Assembly (NCBI GenBank): GCA_036555725.1
Contig: DATBKU010000048.1
Span: 1 to 64,000 of the forward strand
DNA from: CALAED01 sp036555725
GTDB lineage: Bacteria; Actinomycetota; Actinomycetes; Streptosporangiales; Streptosporangiaceae
Reading direction: 5' to 3'
DNA: 64,000 nt
Numbering within the stretch: position 1 is the first letter of the stretch; every line of letters starts with the position of its first letter. Shown one piece after another: positions 1-8,278 of this stretch. A model generated the notes under the pieces. It ran no database searches and was not told the DNA's origin. It worked only from the letters and a program-made list of their open reading frames with translations. A program made the position numbers and the translations under genes.

Positions 1-251
1 TGTGGATCTCCCCGACCGGCCACTGGTATATCACCAGCCCAAGACTCCGGTGACGTCGTGCCCGGCGCCGCGTGTGCTTGGTCAGTCCGCGCCGAGGAGC
101 GCCCAGACCACCTTCCAGCGGCGCGCCTCGCGGGGCGCGCCGTTGTCCGCCTCCAGCCCGGATCTCCAGGTCCGCCTTTGGCCGGTCGCACTCCATAACG
201 CGCGTGCACATCGCCGGGTATCTCCTGTCCTTGACTCACCGTGTGCTTTCG

Positions 252-281
252 GTGACAAGACTGCCGGGTTTTCGTTAAAGT
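252..281 (+). promoter_or_regulatory. Candidate promoter of the XRE/DUF397 operon
   Basis: GTGACA at 252-257 and TAAAGT at 276-281 with an 18-base spacer fit a housekeeping-type promoter, 41 bases before the ATG at 323. Positions 1-322 otherwise show no convincing gene: frames crossing it have poor third-position GC and no recognisable protein. Confidence 0.4.
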
Positions 282-322
282 GGCTATGTTCGTACAACAA
301 ACGCAACAATGAAGGATCGCGA

Positions 323-1132
323 ATGAGCGCACGAGACACCCTCGATCCCGACGGTTCCCTGTGGCACCTCATAGCCGTTCAGCTGCGCAGACACCGCGAA
401 GAGCGCAACATCTCCGGGGCGGCCCTGGCGCGGCTACTTGATCTTGATAGATCGAGTGTTTCGCGCCAAGAATCCGGCGGCATGAAGCTCCAGGAGAAGC
501 ACGCCCGCCTGCTCGACCGCCAGTGGCGTACGGACGGCCTGTTCAGCTGCCTCGTCCGCTTCGCCAAGGCCGGCCACGATGTCGAGTGGTTCAAGACCCA
601 CATCGAGATGGAGGTCAGCGCCGCCGAGCTGCGGATTTGGGAGCTCGCCTGGGTACCGGGCCTCTTCCAGACCGAGGCCTACGCCCGCGCGGTTCTTGAG
701 TCGGACGGGCTGGCGGACGTGGAAGGGCGAGTTGCCGTCCGCCTGAAGCGGCAGGAGGCACTCAACCGCACACCTCCGCCCCAGGTGTGGATCATGCTCG
801 ACCAGGGCGTCATCGACCACCCTGTGGGGTCGCCCAAGATCATGTACGAACAGCTCGCCAGCCTCGTTGAATTGGCGCGGCTTCCCAACATCAGTGTTCG
901 TGTCGCTCCGCGAAGCATCGGGGCCCATCCGGGTCGTGACGGCTCGTTCAAGATCATGACTGTAGGCGGCGCCGACGTGGCTTACACCGAGGCGTGCGGC
1001 GGTGGCAGGCTGGTCGTCGACGGCACGGAGGTACGCTCGTTTCGGCTAAGGTTCGACCGAATCGGCGACTGGGCGCTGCCCGTCGACGCCTCGATCGATC
1101 TGATCCAGCGAGCAATGGAGGAGTTGCGTTGA
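323..1132 (+). CDS. XRE-family HTH regulator with DUF5753 domain
   Basis: 269 aa. An N-terminal helix-turn-helix (about residues 15-60, around GAALARLLDLDRSSVSRQES) is followed by a DUF5753 domain recognisable by the IWELAWVPGLFQTEAYARA block. This is the common actinomycete DNA-binding partner of DUF397 proteins, related to the WhiJ/AbaA-orfA group and often described as antitoxin-like; its actual target is unknown. The frame is open further upstream, but ATG 323 has a GAAGGA ribosome site at 311-316 and the earlier residues look noncoding. It is translationally coupled to the DUF397 gene, whose TTG start overlaps this stop codon. A paralogous pair lies at 39256-40301. The family is clear; the regulatory role is inferred. 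Confidence 0.88.
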   Translation: MSARDTLDPDGSLWHLIAVQLRRHREERNISGAALARLLDLDRSSVSRQESGGMKLQEKHARLLDRQWRTDGLFSCLVRFAKAGHDVEWFKTHIEMEVSAAELRIWELAWVPGLFQTEAYARAVLESDGLADVEGRVAVRLKRQEALNRTPPPQVWIMLDQGVIDHPVGSPKIMYEQLASLVELARLPNISVRVAPRSIGAHPGRDGSFKIMTVGGADVAYTEACGGGRLVVDGTEVRSFRLRFDRIGDWALPVDASIDLIQRAMEELR

Positions 1133-1320
1133 CTCCCGTGTGGCGCAAGAGCAGGCGCAGCGGCACAGGCCAACAGAGCGACTGCGTCGAGATCGCCGCG
1201 CTCACCGGCGCCGTGGGCATCCGCGACAGCAAGCACCCGCAGGGCGCCAACCTTTCCGTTTCCGGCGCCCAGTTCGCCGCGCTGGTCCGCCAGGTCAAGC
1301 GCGGCGACCTGGACCTGTAA
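1129..1320 (+). CDS. DUF397 (BldB-like) small protein
   Basis: 63 aa with the DUF397 hallmarks W-KS--S (WRKSRRSGTGQQSDCVEIA) and the RDSK block. These proteins accompany DUF5753 regulators and are thought to bind or modulate them; BldB of Streptomyces is the best-known relative. I choose the TTG at 1129, which overlaps the TGA of the preceding gene and sits 5 bases after GGAGGAG (1117-1123). GTG 1138 is an alternative. The longer upstream frame overlaps the regulator and is not plausible. The gene ends just before a strong terminator at 1342-1366. Confidence 0.85.
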   Translation: MTPVWRKSRRSGTGQQSDCVEIAALTGAVGIRDSKHPQGANLSVSGAQFAALVRQVKRGDLDL

Positions 1321-1341
1321 GCACCCCACTCGCCCACCCAG

Positions 1342-1366
1342 AAAGCCCTCCCGCAGGGAGGGCTTT
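1342..1366. terminator. Bidirectional intrinsic-type terminator
   Basis: A perfect 11-base stem AAAGCCCTCCC / GGGAGGGCTTT with a 3-base loop sits between the convergent DUF397 and MmcQ genes. The A-rich and T-rich arm ends give a short U run in either direction. Confidence 0.8.
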
Positions 1367-1379
1367 GCTTCCAGGACGA

Positions 1380-1769
1380 CTAGGTTGCCCGGTCAAGGTA
1401 TTGCTTGGCCAGGCGTTTGGGGGCGCGGAGGAGCCAGGCCTCGACGATCAGTTCGTCGAGTTCGGCGAGGCCGATGCGGTCGAGGCGGACGAGGATCGCC
1501 GGGTAGCCGTCGAAGTGCGGGGTGGTGAAGTAGACGTCGGGGTCATCCGCGAGCAGCGCCTCCTTCACCCCGACGTCCGCGACGCGTACGCCGAGGATCG
1601 GCCCGTCGGGGGCGGTGTCGCCCAGGGCCTCGTAGTCGGCGCGGCGCAGCGGCCGCTCCCACACGAATCCCTTGTCCTTGACGCGCCAGCCGGGAACCCC
1701 CCACGAGGACTTCTCGCTCGTCTCCGGCAACGCCAGCGCAATCCGGCGTACGTCATCCCACGTGGCCAT
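1380..1769 (-). CDS. MmcQ/YjbR family protein
   Basis: 129 aa with the MmcQ/YjbR (CyaY-like) fold: MATWDDVRRIALALPET at the N-terminus, the SWGVPGWRVKDKGFVWERPL strand region, and a C-terminal LDELIVEAWLLRAPKRL helix. Members are small double-wing proteins proposed to bind DNA; no enzyme activity is established. The start is the ATG at 1769 because homologs begin near MATWDDV; upstream codons in this frame translate a local repeat. A partial degenerate copy of this gene lies at 1951-2029 on the same strand. Confidence 0.82.
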   Translation of the reverse strand: MATWDDVRRIALALPETSEKSSWGVPGWRVKDKGFVWERPLRRADYEALGDTAPDGPILGVRVADVGVKEALLADDPDVYFTTPHFDGYPAILVRLDRIGLAELDELIVEAWLLRAPKRLAKQYLDRAT

Positions 1770-1832
1770 AGCCAGACTGTAGGCCCACGCCGGATAAGTG
1801 GCGTCAAGTGGCCATAGCCGGCGTGGCCGAGC

Positions 1833-1900
1833 GCCCACATAACTTCGGCAGAATGCCCACATGATCTGCGGCAGAATGCCCACGCAACTACCGGCAGAGT
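1833..1900. repeat. Three degenerate 22-23 bp tandem repeats
   Basis: Units at 1833-1854, 1855-1877 and 1878-1900 share a GCCCAC beginning and a CGGCAGAAT or CGGCAGAGT end. The 12-mer GTGGCCATAGCC also occurs twice, over the MmcQ start codon (1763-1774) and at 1808-1819. The 1770-2142 gap holds these repeats and the MmcQ fragment and no intact gene. Confidence 0.7.
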
Positions 1901-1950
1901 GCCCCGAACCCGGCTCATGGCGTTGCCGATGGCCGCGCTCTGGACGACTG

Positions 1951-2029
1951 GGTCGACCGGTCGAGGTATTACTTGATCGGGCGCTTGGGGGCGGCGTCGC
2001 CCAAGGCCTCGTAGTCCGCGCGGCGACAA
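1951..2029 (-). pseudogene. Internally deleted fragment of an MmcQ/YjbR gene
   Basis: Bases 1951-1990 resemble the 3' end of the neighbouring MmcQ gene (about 1383-1422). Bases 1991-2029 resemble its middle (about 1612-1655). The roughly 190 bp that separate these parts in the intact gene are missing. No start or full frame remains. It is most simply the remnant of a second copy made by duplication and deletion. Confidence 0.65.
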
Positions 2030-2142
2030 CGCCCGTCGTCAGGCTCCTCGGGTGGCGTACGGCCTGGTGAGAACCCTACCCGGCCGGATGGGCGAGGCTC
2101 GACCAGCGGGACCCGCGGGCGGCGGGAACCGTCCCCCCGGGG

Positions 2143-4788
2143 TCATTCGTGTCCGTTATCGTGGTCCCACAATTGCCAGCTCTCCTGTTCTAGAGCCTCC
2201 GCTTCCCGCGATATACGCTCCGCGGCGGAGTCATCCCCGAGGCGGCGGTGGACTTCGGCGACCGTGTGCATTGTGTGGACGGCACCGAGCGCATCGCCGA
2301 TCTGGCGCTCCAGCCGCATGGCCATGGTGAAATGTTCGAGCGCCTCGTGCGCCCTGTTCAGATCCAGCAGAATGAGCCCGAAGGCGTGCAGTCGCCGAGC
2401 TCGGCCATACGGATCGTTGATGGTGGAGTCGATATCGAGGGCGGCCGCCGCCATTTCTAGCGCCCGCGCTCCTTCGCCGTTGGCAAGGTAAACGTGCGCA
2501 AGGGTGTGCAGGGCGTCGGCCTGGGTGAGCCGATCGATCGTCTCGAATGCCAGCGCGAATGCCTGTTCTGCGGACGACTTCGCCGACTCGAGGTCGTTCA
2601 GGTAACGGTGGATCCTCGCCATCGCGGCCAGCGCTTCACCGACGCCGCGCCCATCGCCCCTGTCTCGCCTGATGTGCAGGGCGGTGGTCGCGAGGTCACG
2701 TGCCCTCTCGAATTCGCGCCGCCGGCGGAGAACTCGGGCCAGATTCAGCCGGGTTCCGCTCTCGCCGTAGCGGTCGCCGCTCTCTTGGCGGATTCGCAGG
2801 GCGCGCTCGGCATGATGGGTGGCTTCCGCATAGTCCCCCATTCGCCGGAAGGCGCCCGCTATGAGGTCCAGGGAGTCGGCCTCACCGTGCCGATCACCGA
2901 TCCGGTGCTGGATGTCGAGAGCCCAGGTCGCGGAGACCAAGGCGGCGCCGTACTCGCCGTCGAGCCAGCGCATGTAGCCGACCGTCAGCAGGGCCTCGGC
3001 CTCTCCGTGCTCATTCCCGACCCGTCGCCAAATCATCCGCGAGGAGGCCGCGAGCTCCAACGACACCTTGACATTCCCCTGTGCGTGCAAAATCCGGGCG
3101 AGAACCGTCAGGCTTTCGGCGAGACCCATGAGGTCACCGCATCGCTGGCTCAGGTTATGTGCCTGTTGAGCGCATTGGTTCGCCTCTTCGAATGCCCCAC
3201 GTCGCAGATAAATCTGTCCGAGGTGACAAAGCATGAAGAGTTCGGCTCTGGAGTCTTCGGCGTGTTGAGCAGCCGCCAGCCCTTGCATGTGCACTTCTTC
3301 GTTGTCCTGGCCATAGCGCCGGTAAGCGAGGAAGTCGTACAGGGCGTCGGCGAACTCCCACGTCAACCGGGTATACCCGTACTTGAACGCCTGGCCGACG
3401 GCGGCTACGAGGTTGGCGCGTTCGCGTTCCAGCCAGTCGAGTGCGGAATCCCGCGCCCGCAGAGCTACGTCACGACGTTGGTACGAGGGATCGTCGGAGT
3501 CGATCGTCCTGCGGTACCGGCCGAGTGAGCGCCCGGCCGGCCGGAGACGGTCGAGATAATAGTTCAACAGCTTCCCGAGGGCGATGGCGGCAACTGCGGG
3601 GGAATCCGCGATTTCCCGTCTCCGGCCAAACTCTCGTAGCAAATCATGGATTCCGTAGCGCTGCGCCTCGACCTGATCGACGACGTGTACGCGATTGAGG
3701 GCACGGATGAGCTCTCGTGCGACGCTTTCGCGGGCGTCGAGCAGCGCGGCCGCCGCCTCCACCGTGAAATCCGGTCCATCCACCAGGCAAAGCAGCCGAA
3801 ACGCCCGCTGCAACTCAGGAGACAGCGCGTGATAGGACAGCTCGAATGCCGGCAGCACCGCCTGGGTGGGGTCGTCGGGGAGGGCCAGCAGGGGGAGACG
3901 ATCGCCTCTGGCGAGTTCCGTGGCCGTGGTTTCCAGCCGCTCGTCGGGGCTGTCGGCCACCTTTGCCACCGCTACGCGCAGCGCGAGCGGCAAATAGGCG
4001 CACTCGTGGGCGAGAGTTTCCGCGGCTTGTGGCTCGGCGTCGACGCGTTGCTCGCCGACCATCGCGCCGATATAGGCGACGGCTTCCTGGGGACTGAACG
4101 GTTCGATTTGGAAAGGACGCAATCCGTCGGCGACGAGACCGGCCAGCTTGTCGCGACTGGTGACCACCACTAGGCAGTTCCCGCGGCCCGGGAGGAGGGG
4201 CCGTACCTGTTCGGTGGTGGCGACGTCGTCGAGCAAGATCAATAGTCGGCGGTGGGCGAGCAGCGTTCGATAAAGGGTCTTCTGCTCGTCCTCGGTTCGG
4301 GGGATGGTTTTCTCGTGGACGCCCATACCGCGCAACAACCTGCCCAGCGCCTCTTGCGAGCTAATCGCCGTTTGCGTCGAGAAGCCACGCAGATCGAGGT
4401 AGAGATGACCGTCCGGAAAGTAGCCCCTTTCCACCAGTGAGTGAGCCCAATGGAGGGCAACCGCCGTTTTGCCGACACCCGCCATGCCGTGAATGATCGG
4501 AGAATGGCGCACCGCAACCAGCTCCGCACCGGTATCGATGAGGTCTTCGAGCGCGTCGAGCAGGTTATGGCGACCGGTGAAGTGCGCGGCCTCGCGCGGC
4601 AACTCGGCCGGCCTGACGTGTTCGGCGGGCGTCATGAGGCCGGTCTTGTCGCCCGTGACAAGATCGTCTGCCACGTGAGCCAGCCGGCGCAGCGACGGAT
4701 CGGCGGACGGGTCGACCATTGAGTCCGCCTTGCGGCTACGGCGCAAAGCCGCAAGCAACCGGGCGATCATCTCCCGACCACCGCTCAC
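2143..4788 (-). CDS. STAND ATPase: NB-ARC domain with C-terminal TPR repeats
   Basis: 881 aa. After a short charged N-terminus and an FTGR motif (70-73), the NB-ARC domain has Walker A GMAGVGKT (101-108), Walker B LLILLDDV (182-189), a TSR sensor near 210 and a YLPLALRVA block. A winged-helix-like region is followed by about 400 residues of tetratricopeptide repeats (roughly 450-860). This is the AfsR/GutR-like layout but without the N-terminal SARP DNA-binding domain, so it is not a classical activator. STAND proteins are ligand-triggered switches whose TPRs sense a signal; the output here may be a partner protein. It is transcribed away from the Crp-cyclase-like gene across about 600 bp. 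The start is the first in-frame ATG at 4788, and no other candidate is clearly better. Function is unknown. Confidence 0.85.
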   Translation of the reverse strand: MSGGREMIARLLAALRRSRKADSMVDPSADPSLRRLAHVADDLVTGDKTGLMTPAEHVRPAELPREAAHFTGRHNLLDALEDLIDTGAELVAVRHSPIIHGMAGVGKTAVALHWAHSLVERGYFPDGHLYLDLRGFSTQTAISSQEALGRLLRGMGVHEKTIPRTEDEQKTLYRTLLAHRRLLILLDDVATTEQVRPLLPGRGNCLVVVTSRDKLAGLVADGLRPFQIEPFSPQEAVAYIGAMVGEQRVDAEPQAAETLAHECAYLPLALRVAVAKVADSPDERLETTATELARGDRLPLLALPDDPTQAVLPAFELSYHALSPELQRAFRLLCLVDGPDFTVEAAAALLDARESVARELIRALNRVHVVDQVEAQRYGIHDLLREFGRRREIADSPAVAAIALGKLLNYYLDRLRPAGRSLGRYRRTIDSDDPSYQRRDVALRARDSALDWLERERANLVAAVGQAFKYGYTRLTWEFADALYDFLAYRRYGQDNEEVHMQGLAAAQHAEDSRAELFMLCHLGQIYLRRGAFEEANQCAQQAHNLSQRCGDLMGLAESLTVLARILHAQGNVKVSLELAASSRMIWRRVGNEHGEAEALLTVGYMRWLDGEYGAALVSATWALDIQHRIGDRHGEADSLDLIAGAFRRMGDYAEATHHAERALRIRQESGDRYGESGTRLNLARVLRRRREFERARDLATTALHIRRDRGDGRGVGEALAAMARIHRYLNDLESAKSSAEQAFALAFETIDRLTQADALHTLAHVYLANGEGARALEMAAAALDIDSTINDPYGRARRLHAFGLILLDLNRAHEALEHFTMAMRLERQIGDALGAVHTMHTVAEVHRRLGDDSAAERISREAEALEQESWQLWDHDNGHE

Positions 4789-5392
4789 TCGGGACTCGTA
4801 GCCCGTACGCGAGGTTCGGTGCGGGCTGTCACAGTCCCTGACTGATTGTTCCTGTAATCCGATTTACTACTAATTCCGACCAAACTGGGTAAATATGTAC
4901 TTGGAGCCCGATTGTTGAGACGCCTGCGGCGACCATGGGATCTCTCAGGTCCATGAGATGGCACGGACCTCGTGGGCAAAGGGACACGTGCTGCCTACCA
5001 GATCCACGCCACGCCCCTGTGTGTCTGCCGCCACATTGGCTCCCGATTTTCTAGACTTGTCAGATTTGAGCAAATTAGTCCTTGTACCTGCGAGAATGTA
5101 CATCAGCAAAGATCACAAACTAGGCAGTATCGATCGGTTAGTGGCAGAGCGTGGCGGTATGTACGAATTCTCGCCTTGTCAAGATCGCATGGCTTAGACG
5201 TTCGGGTATCTCATCGGCACACCCGGTGACAGCCTGTGATCGATTGGAGGCGCGCCGCCCGATGTTCCGCGTAATCCTTGCGGCGCCACCATGCCAGGTT
5301 CATACTCTGGATGTTCAGATATCTGGACTGTTCGTAATTTTTGACTATCCGAAACCTTGGTCTGCCCAGGCCACCTCAAGAAAACCCACATC
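4789..5392. other. Long, relatively AT-rich divergent intergenic region
   Basis: About 600 bp separate the STAND ATPase from the Crp-like gene. Base composition is visibly more AT-rich than nearby genes. Short open frames here match nothing I recognise and have poor codon use. A perfect palindrome CAGATATCTG is at 5316-5325, about 70 bases before the Crp-like ATG. I see no convincing -10/-35 pair. Confidence 0.5.
5316..5325. promoter_or_regulatory. Palindrome CAGATATCTG, possible operator
   Basis: A perfect 10-base palindrome lies 67 bases upstream of the Crp-type regulator. It could be an autoregulatory site, but it does not match the classical TGTGA-N6-TCACA Crp consensus. Confidence 0.3.
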
Positions 5393-6826
5393 ATGTTCAG
5401 CGTCAATGCCCCTCCAGCTCCGAACAGCTTCTGGAGCGCTCTTACCGAAGTCGAGCAGTGGACGTTCGCGGCCTCGGCGCAGCGCATGACCTACAGCGCG
5501 GGTGCCGTCCTGTGCCGCGAGGGCGATGCGGCCGACAAGGTCATGGTGATCCGGTCGGGATGGACGAAGGTCAGCGTCCACGAGGGCGTCCGCGAGCGAA
5601 TCCTGGCCATCCGCGGAGCCGGCGATCTCATCGGCGAACGCGCGGTGCTGCGCGTACGCTCACGGTCGGCCAGCGTGATCGCCCTCGGTCCGGGTGAGGC
5701 GCTCGCGCTGTCGGCTGATGACTTCGCCGACTTCCTCGACACTCACCCGAGGGTCCTCGCGGTTTTGGAGCGGCAGGTGTACGACCGGCTGACCGAGGAG
5801 CGAGTCGAGGTACCTGAGGGTCCGGCCCAGGAGAGCCGGCTGGCGTCCCTGATCCTTGAGCTGGCACTTCGCCAGGACGCCGACGAGGCACCCCTGGCCA
5901 CGCTCACGCTGCCGATCTCCCGCAGCGACCTCGCGAGCTGGGCCAACGTACCGGCGAGAACCGTCGCGCAGATCCTCAGTTCATGGCATGCGCAGGGGCT
6001 CATCCGGGCCGCCGAACGCCGGATCACGATCGTCGACATCGACGCCCTCATCCGGCTGTTCGGCCGGCCGGTGCCCCACCCGATCTCGGCGACGTCGGAC
6101 TCGCCGCTCGCCTGGGCGGGGCAGAACTGCTCGATCCTGCTCGTCGACATCGCGGGGTTCGGTTCGCAGGACCGTAATGATCACGACCGCGAGACCGTCC
6201 GGCATCGAATGTACGAATACCTCCACGACGCCTTCGATGACTCTGGCGTCCCGTGGAGCACGAGCTATCGCGAAGATCGCGGAGATGGGGCGCTCATCGT
6301 GGTGCCCGCCACGACGCCGACGGTCCGCGTCGTCGATCCGATGCTCGCCCGGCTGGCGGTCTCGCTGCGGCGGCACAATCGCCAGTCGAGTGCCGCCAGT
6401 CACATGCAACTGCGGCTCGCGTTGAATGTCGGTCCGGTAACGCCCGACAACCAGGGCGTATCCGGAGAGTCCATCATCCAGGCCGCCCGGCTTCTCGACG
6501 CTCCTGTACTCAAAGAACGGCTCGCCGCGGATGCCGCCGACCTCGGTGTCATCGTCTCGCAGTTCGTGTACGACACCGTCATCAAGCACGCCCCCGGCTA
6601 TGTGGACCCGGCCGGATACGAACAGGTGACCTGCCGGGTGAAGGAGTCGGAGATCACCGCCTGGATGCACCTCGCCGGCGCCGCGCGGCCGCTGGCTCCC
6701 TCGCCACCGGGGGTCACACGTTCCCGCTCAGCGGGCCATCCCCAACACTCCGGGCCGATCTTCAACGGCGATGTTCACGTGGAGGGCGATCTGGTGCTGG
6801 GAAGCAAGATCCATTACGGCACATAG
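5393..6826 (+). CDS. Crp/Fnr-type sensor-HTH protein with C-terminal cyclase-like domain
   Basis: 477 aa. A cyclic-nucleotide-binding fold (about 20-135, with GDLIGERAVL) and a Crp HTH (about 176-210, LPISRSDLASWANVPARTV) are followed by a class III nucleotide-cyclase-like domain (about 245-420). The cyclase-like part keeps two putative metal aspartates (VDIAGF at 251-256 and RGDGA at 296-300). Its GESIIQAARL motif has Gln where active cyclases usually have Asn, so catalysis is uncertain. The C-terminal tail GDVHVEGDLVLGSKI resembles short tails I associate with STAND-linked signalling proteins. ATG 5393 is chosen because the CNB domain begins soon after; it lacks a clear Shine-Dalgarno. Divergent to the STAND gene. 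Confidence 0.8.
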   Translation: MFSVNAPPAPNSFWSALTEVEQWTFAASAQRMTYSAGAVLCREGDAADKVMVIRSGWTKVSVHEGVRERILAIRGAGDLIGERAVLRVRSRSASVIALGPGEALALSADDFADFLDTHPRVLAVLERQVYDRLTEERVEVPEGPAQESRLASLILELALRQDADEAPLATLTLPISRSDLASWANVPARTVAQILSSWHAQGLIRAAERRITIVDIDALIRLFGRPVPHPISATSDSPLAWAGQNCSILLVDIAGFGSQDRNDHDRETVRHRMYEYLHDAFDDSGVPWSTSYREDRGDGALIVVPATTPTVRVVDPMLARLAVSLRRHNRQSSAASHMQLRLALNVGPVTPDNQGVSGESIIQAARLLDAPVLKERLAADAADLGVIVSQFVYDTVIKHAPGYVDPAGYEQVTCRVKESEITAWMHLAGAARPLAPSPPGVTRSRSAGHPQHSGPIFNGDVHVEGDLVLGSKIHYGT

Positions 6827-6874
6827 CCCAGCCTGGACGAACCGCGGTACAGGGGGATAGGTCATGATCGGAAC

Positions 6875-7927
6875 ATGCCTCTCAAGGTCGCGTTGATCGG
6901 ATACGGGCTGGGTGGCGCGGTGTTCCACGCGCCGCTCATTGCCGCCGTGCCGGATCTCGAGCTCGCCGCGGTGGTGACCGGCAACCCGGAGCGGCAGGCG
7001 TCGGTGCGGGAGCGTTACCCGGGTGCCGCCGCCGTCGACGACGTGGAGCGGCTGTGGGAGCGGGCCGAGTCGTACGACCTGGCCGTCGTGACCACCCCGA
7101 ACCGCGAGCACGTGCCGCTGGCGATGGCGGCGCTGACCGCGGGCCTGCCCGTCGTGATCGACAAGCCGGTCGCGGCGACGGCGACCGACGCGCGGGCGCT
7201 GGCCGCCCTCGCCGACGCCCGTGGGCTGATCGTGATGCCGTTCCACAACCGCCGCTGGGACGGCGACTTCCGTACGGTCCGTTCGCTCGTGGACGGCGGC
7301 GACCTGGGCTCGGTGCTGCGGTTCGAGTCGCGGTTCGAGCGCTGGCGGCCGCAGATCAAGCCGGGCTGGAAGGAGAACCCGGACCCGGCCGACGCCGGGG
7401 GTGTGCTGTACGACCTGGGATCGCACTTGATCGACCAGGCGGTGGCGCTGTTCGGACGGCCGTTGCGGGTGTACGCCGAGCTGGACGCGCGGCGGCCAGG
7501 TGCGAAGGTGCCCGACGACGCGTTCGTGGCGCTGACCCACGCAGGTGGCGTGCGCTCGCACCTGTGGATGGGTGCGGTCACCGCCCGGCTCGGCCCGCGG
7601 TACCGGGTGCTCGGCGACCGGGCCGGCTACGTGACGTACGGCCTCGACGGGCAGGAGGAGGCGCTGCGCGCGGGGCGTACCCCCGCCGATGAGCCCGGCT
7701 GGGGCGAAATGCCGCCGGAGTCGTACGGCACCCTCGGCATCCCCGAGGCGACCGAACCCGTCCGTACCGAGCCCGGCGCGTACCAGGACTTCTATGCGGG
7801 CGTGGCGCGCGCCGTACGCGGTGCGGCGCCGCCACCCGTCGCGCTCGCCGACGCGATCACCGGCCTCGAGATCATCGAAGCCGCGATGCGCTCCGCCGCC
7901 GAAGGCGTCACGATCACGTTGCCCTAG
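6875..7927 (+). CDS. Gfo/Idh/MocA family oxidoreductase
   Basis: 350 aa. The N-terminal Rossmann domain starts with VALIGYGLGGAVFHAP, and the EKP-type motif appears as VIDKPVA. The C-terminal GFO/IDH/MocA substrate domain includes GGVLYDLGSHLIDQAVALFG. Members are NAD(P)-dependent dehydrogenases of sugars, inositols or related polyols; the substrate cannot be named here. The length is normal. The start is ATG 6875 after a weak CGGAA. The stop codon overlaps, convergently, the stop of a short SDR remnant on the other strand. Confidence 0.9.
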   Translation: MPLKVALIGYGLGGAVFHAPLIAAVPDLELAAVVTGNPERQASVRERYPGAAAVDDVERLWERAESYDLAVVTTPNREHVPLAMAALTAGLPVVIDKPVAATATDARALAALADARGLIVMPFHNRRWDGDFRTVRSLVDGGDLGSVLRFESRFERWRPQIKPGWKENPDPADAGGVLYDLGSHLIDQAVALFGRPLRVYAELDARRPGAKVPDDAFVALTHAGGVRSHLWMGAVTARLGPRYRVLGDRAGYVTYGLDGQEEALRAGRTPADEPGWGEMPPESYGTLGIPEATEPVRTEPGAYQDFYAGVARAVRGAAPPPVALADAITGLEIIEAAMRSAAEGVTITLP

Positions 7928-7985
7928 CGCCCGGAGCCGCCTGCCAGGAACAGCTCGACTCCGTTCATGAAGCCATTCTTATCCG
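7924..7985 (-). pseudogene. C-terminal tail of a short-chain dehydrogenase (remnant)
   Basis: Read on the minus strand this gives about 20 codons, DKNGFMNGVELFLAGGSGR then TAG, the typical end of an SDR enzyme. Nothing recognisable precedes it; the tRNA-Arg gene starts 15 bp away. The rest of the gene has been lost. Confidence 0.6.
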
Positions 7986-8000
7986 GTCCCCTCTGTGCGG

Positions 8001-8074
8001 CGCCCCGAGCAGGACTCGAACCTGCGGCCATCCGCTTAGAAGGCGGGTGCTCTATCCAGCTGAGCTATCGGGGC
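8001..8074 (-). tRNA. tRNA-Arg (anticodon UCU)
   Basis: The minus strand folds as a full cloverleaf. The acceptor GCCCCGA pairs with TCGGGGC, with a normal D arm (TAGCTCAGCTGGATAGAGC), an anticodon loop CTTCTAA reading TCT, and a T arm with GGTTCGAGTCC. The discriminator base is G and CCA is not encoded. It decodes the rare codons AGA/AGG. Broken gene fragments lie on both sides. Confidence 0.95.
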
Positions 8075-8109
8075 CGGCACCGGACGAAAGGGTAGCGTCC
8101 CCGCAGGTA

Positions 8110-8128
8110 CCGGCGCGAGCAGCGCCGG
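8110..8128. other. GC hairpin upstream of tRNA-Arg
   Basis: CCGGCGC / GCGCCGG form a perfect 7-base stem with a 5-base loop, 36 bp from the 5' end of the tRNA. It lacks a U tract; role unknown. Confidence 0.35.
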
Positions 8129-8185
8129 GACACCCGGACGCGGGCGCCGAAAATGCTTCGCGGGCGACGGCCCGGCCGACTTACC

Positions 8186-8278
8186 GTGGCGTACGTGCTA
8201 GATCACGAACAGCTGCGGGAGTTCGCCGAGCGCGGCTTCATCGTCATCCCTCACATCGTCCCACCCGACCTAGGGTGA
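8186..8278 (+). pseudogene. N-terminal remnant of a phytanoyl-CoA dioxygenase-like gene
   Basis: From GTG 8186 or 8195 the frame gives LDHEQLREFAERGFIVIP followed by HIVPPDLG and a stop. This is the usual start of PhyH-type Fe(II)/2-oxoglutarate dioxygenases. The catalytic part is absent because the frame ends where methyltransferase sequence begins in another frame, pointing to a deletion join at about 8270-8278. Confidence 0.55.

Noticed and set aside
2..322. Upstream extension of the first XRE gene
   Set aside because: A promoter and ribosome site precede ATG 323, and the extra residues are not protein-like.
1833..1900. CRISPR array or IS end
   Set aside because: Degenerate units with no spacers and no terminal inverted repeats or transposase.
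4958..5229. Small genes in the STAND/Crp gap
   Set aside because: Poor third-position GC, no ribosome site and no recognisable sequence.
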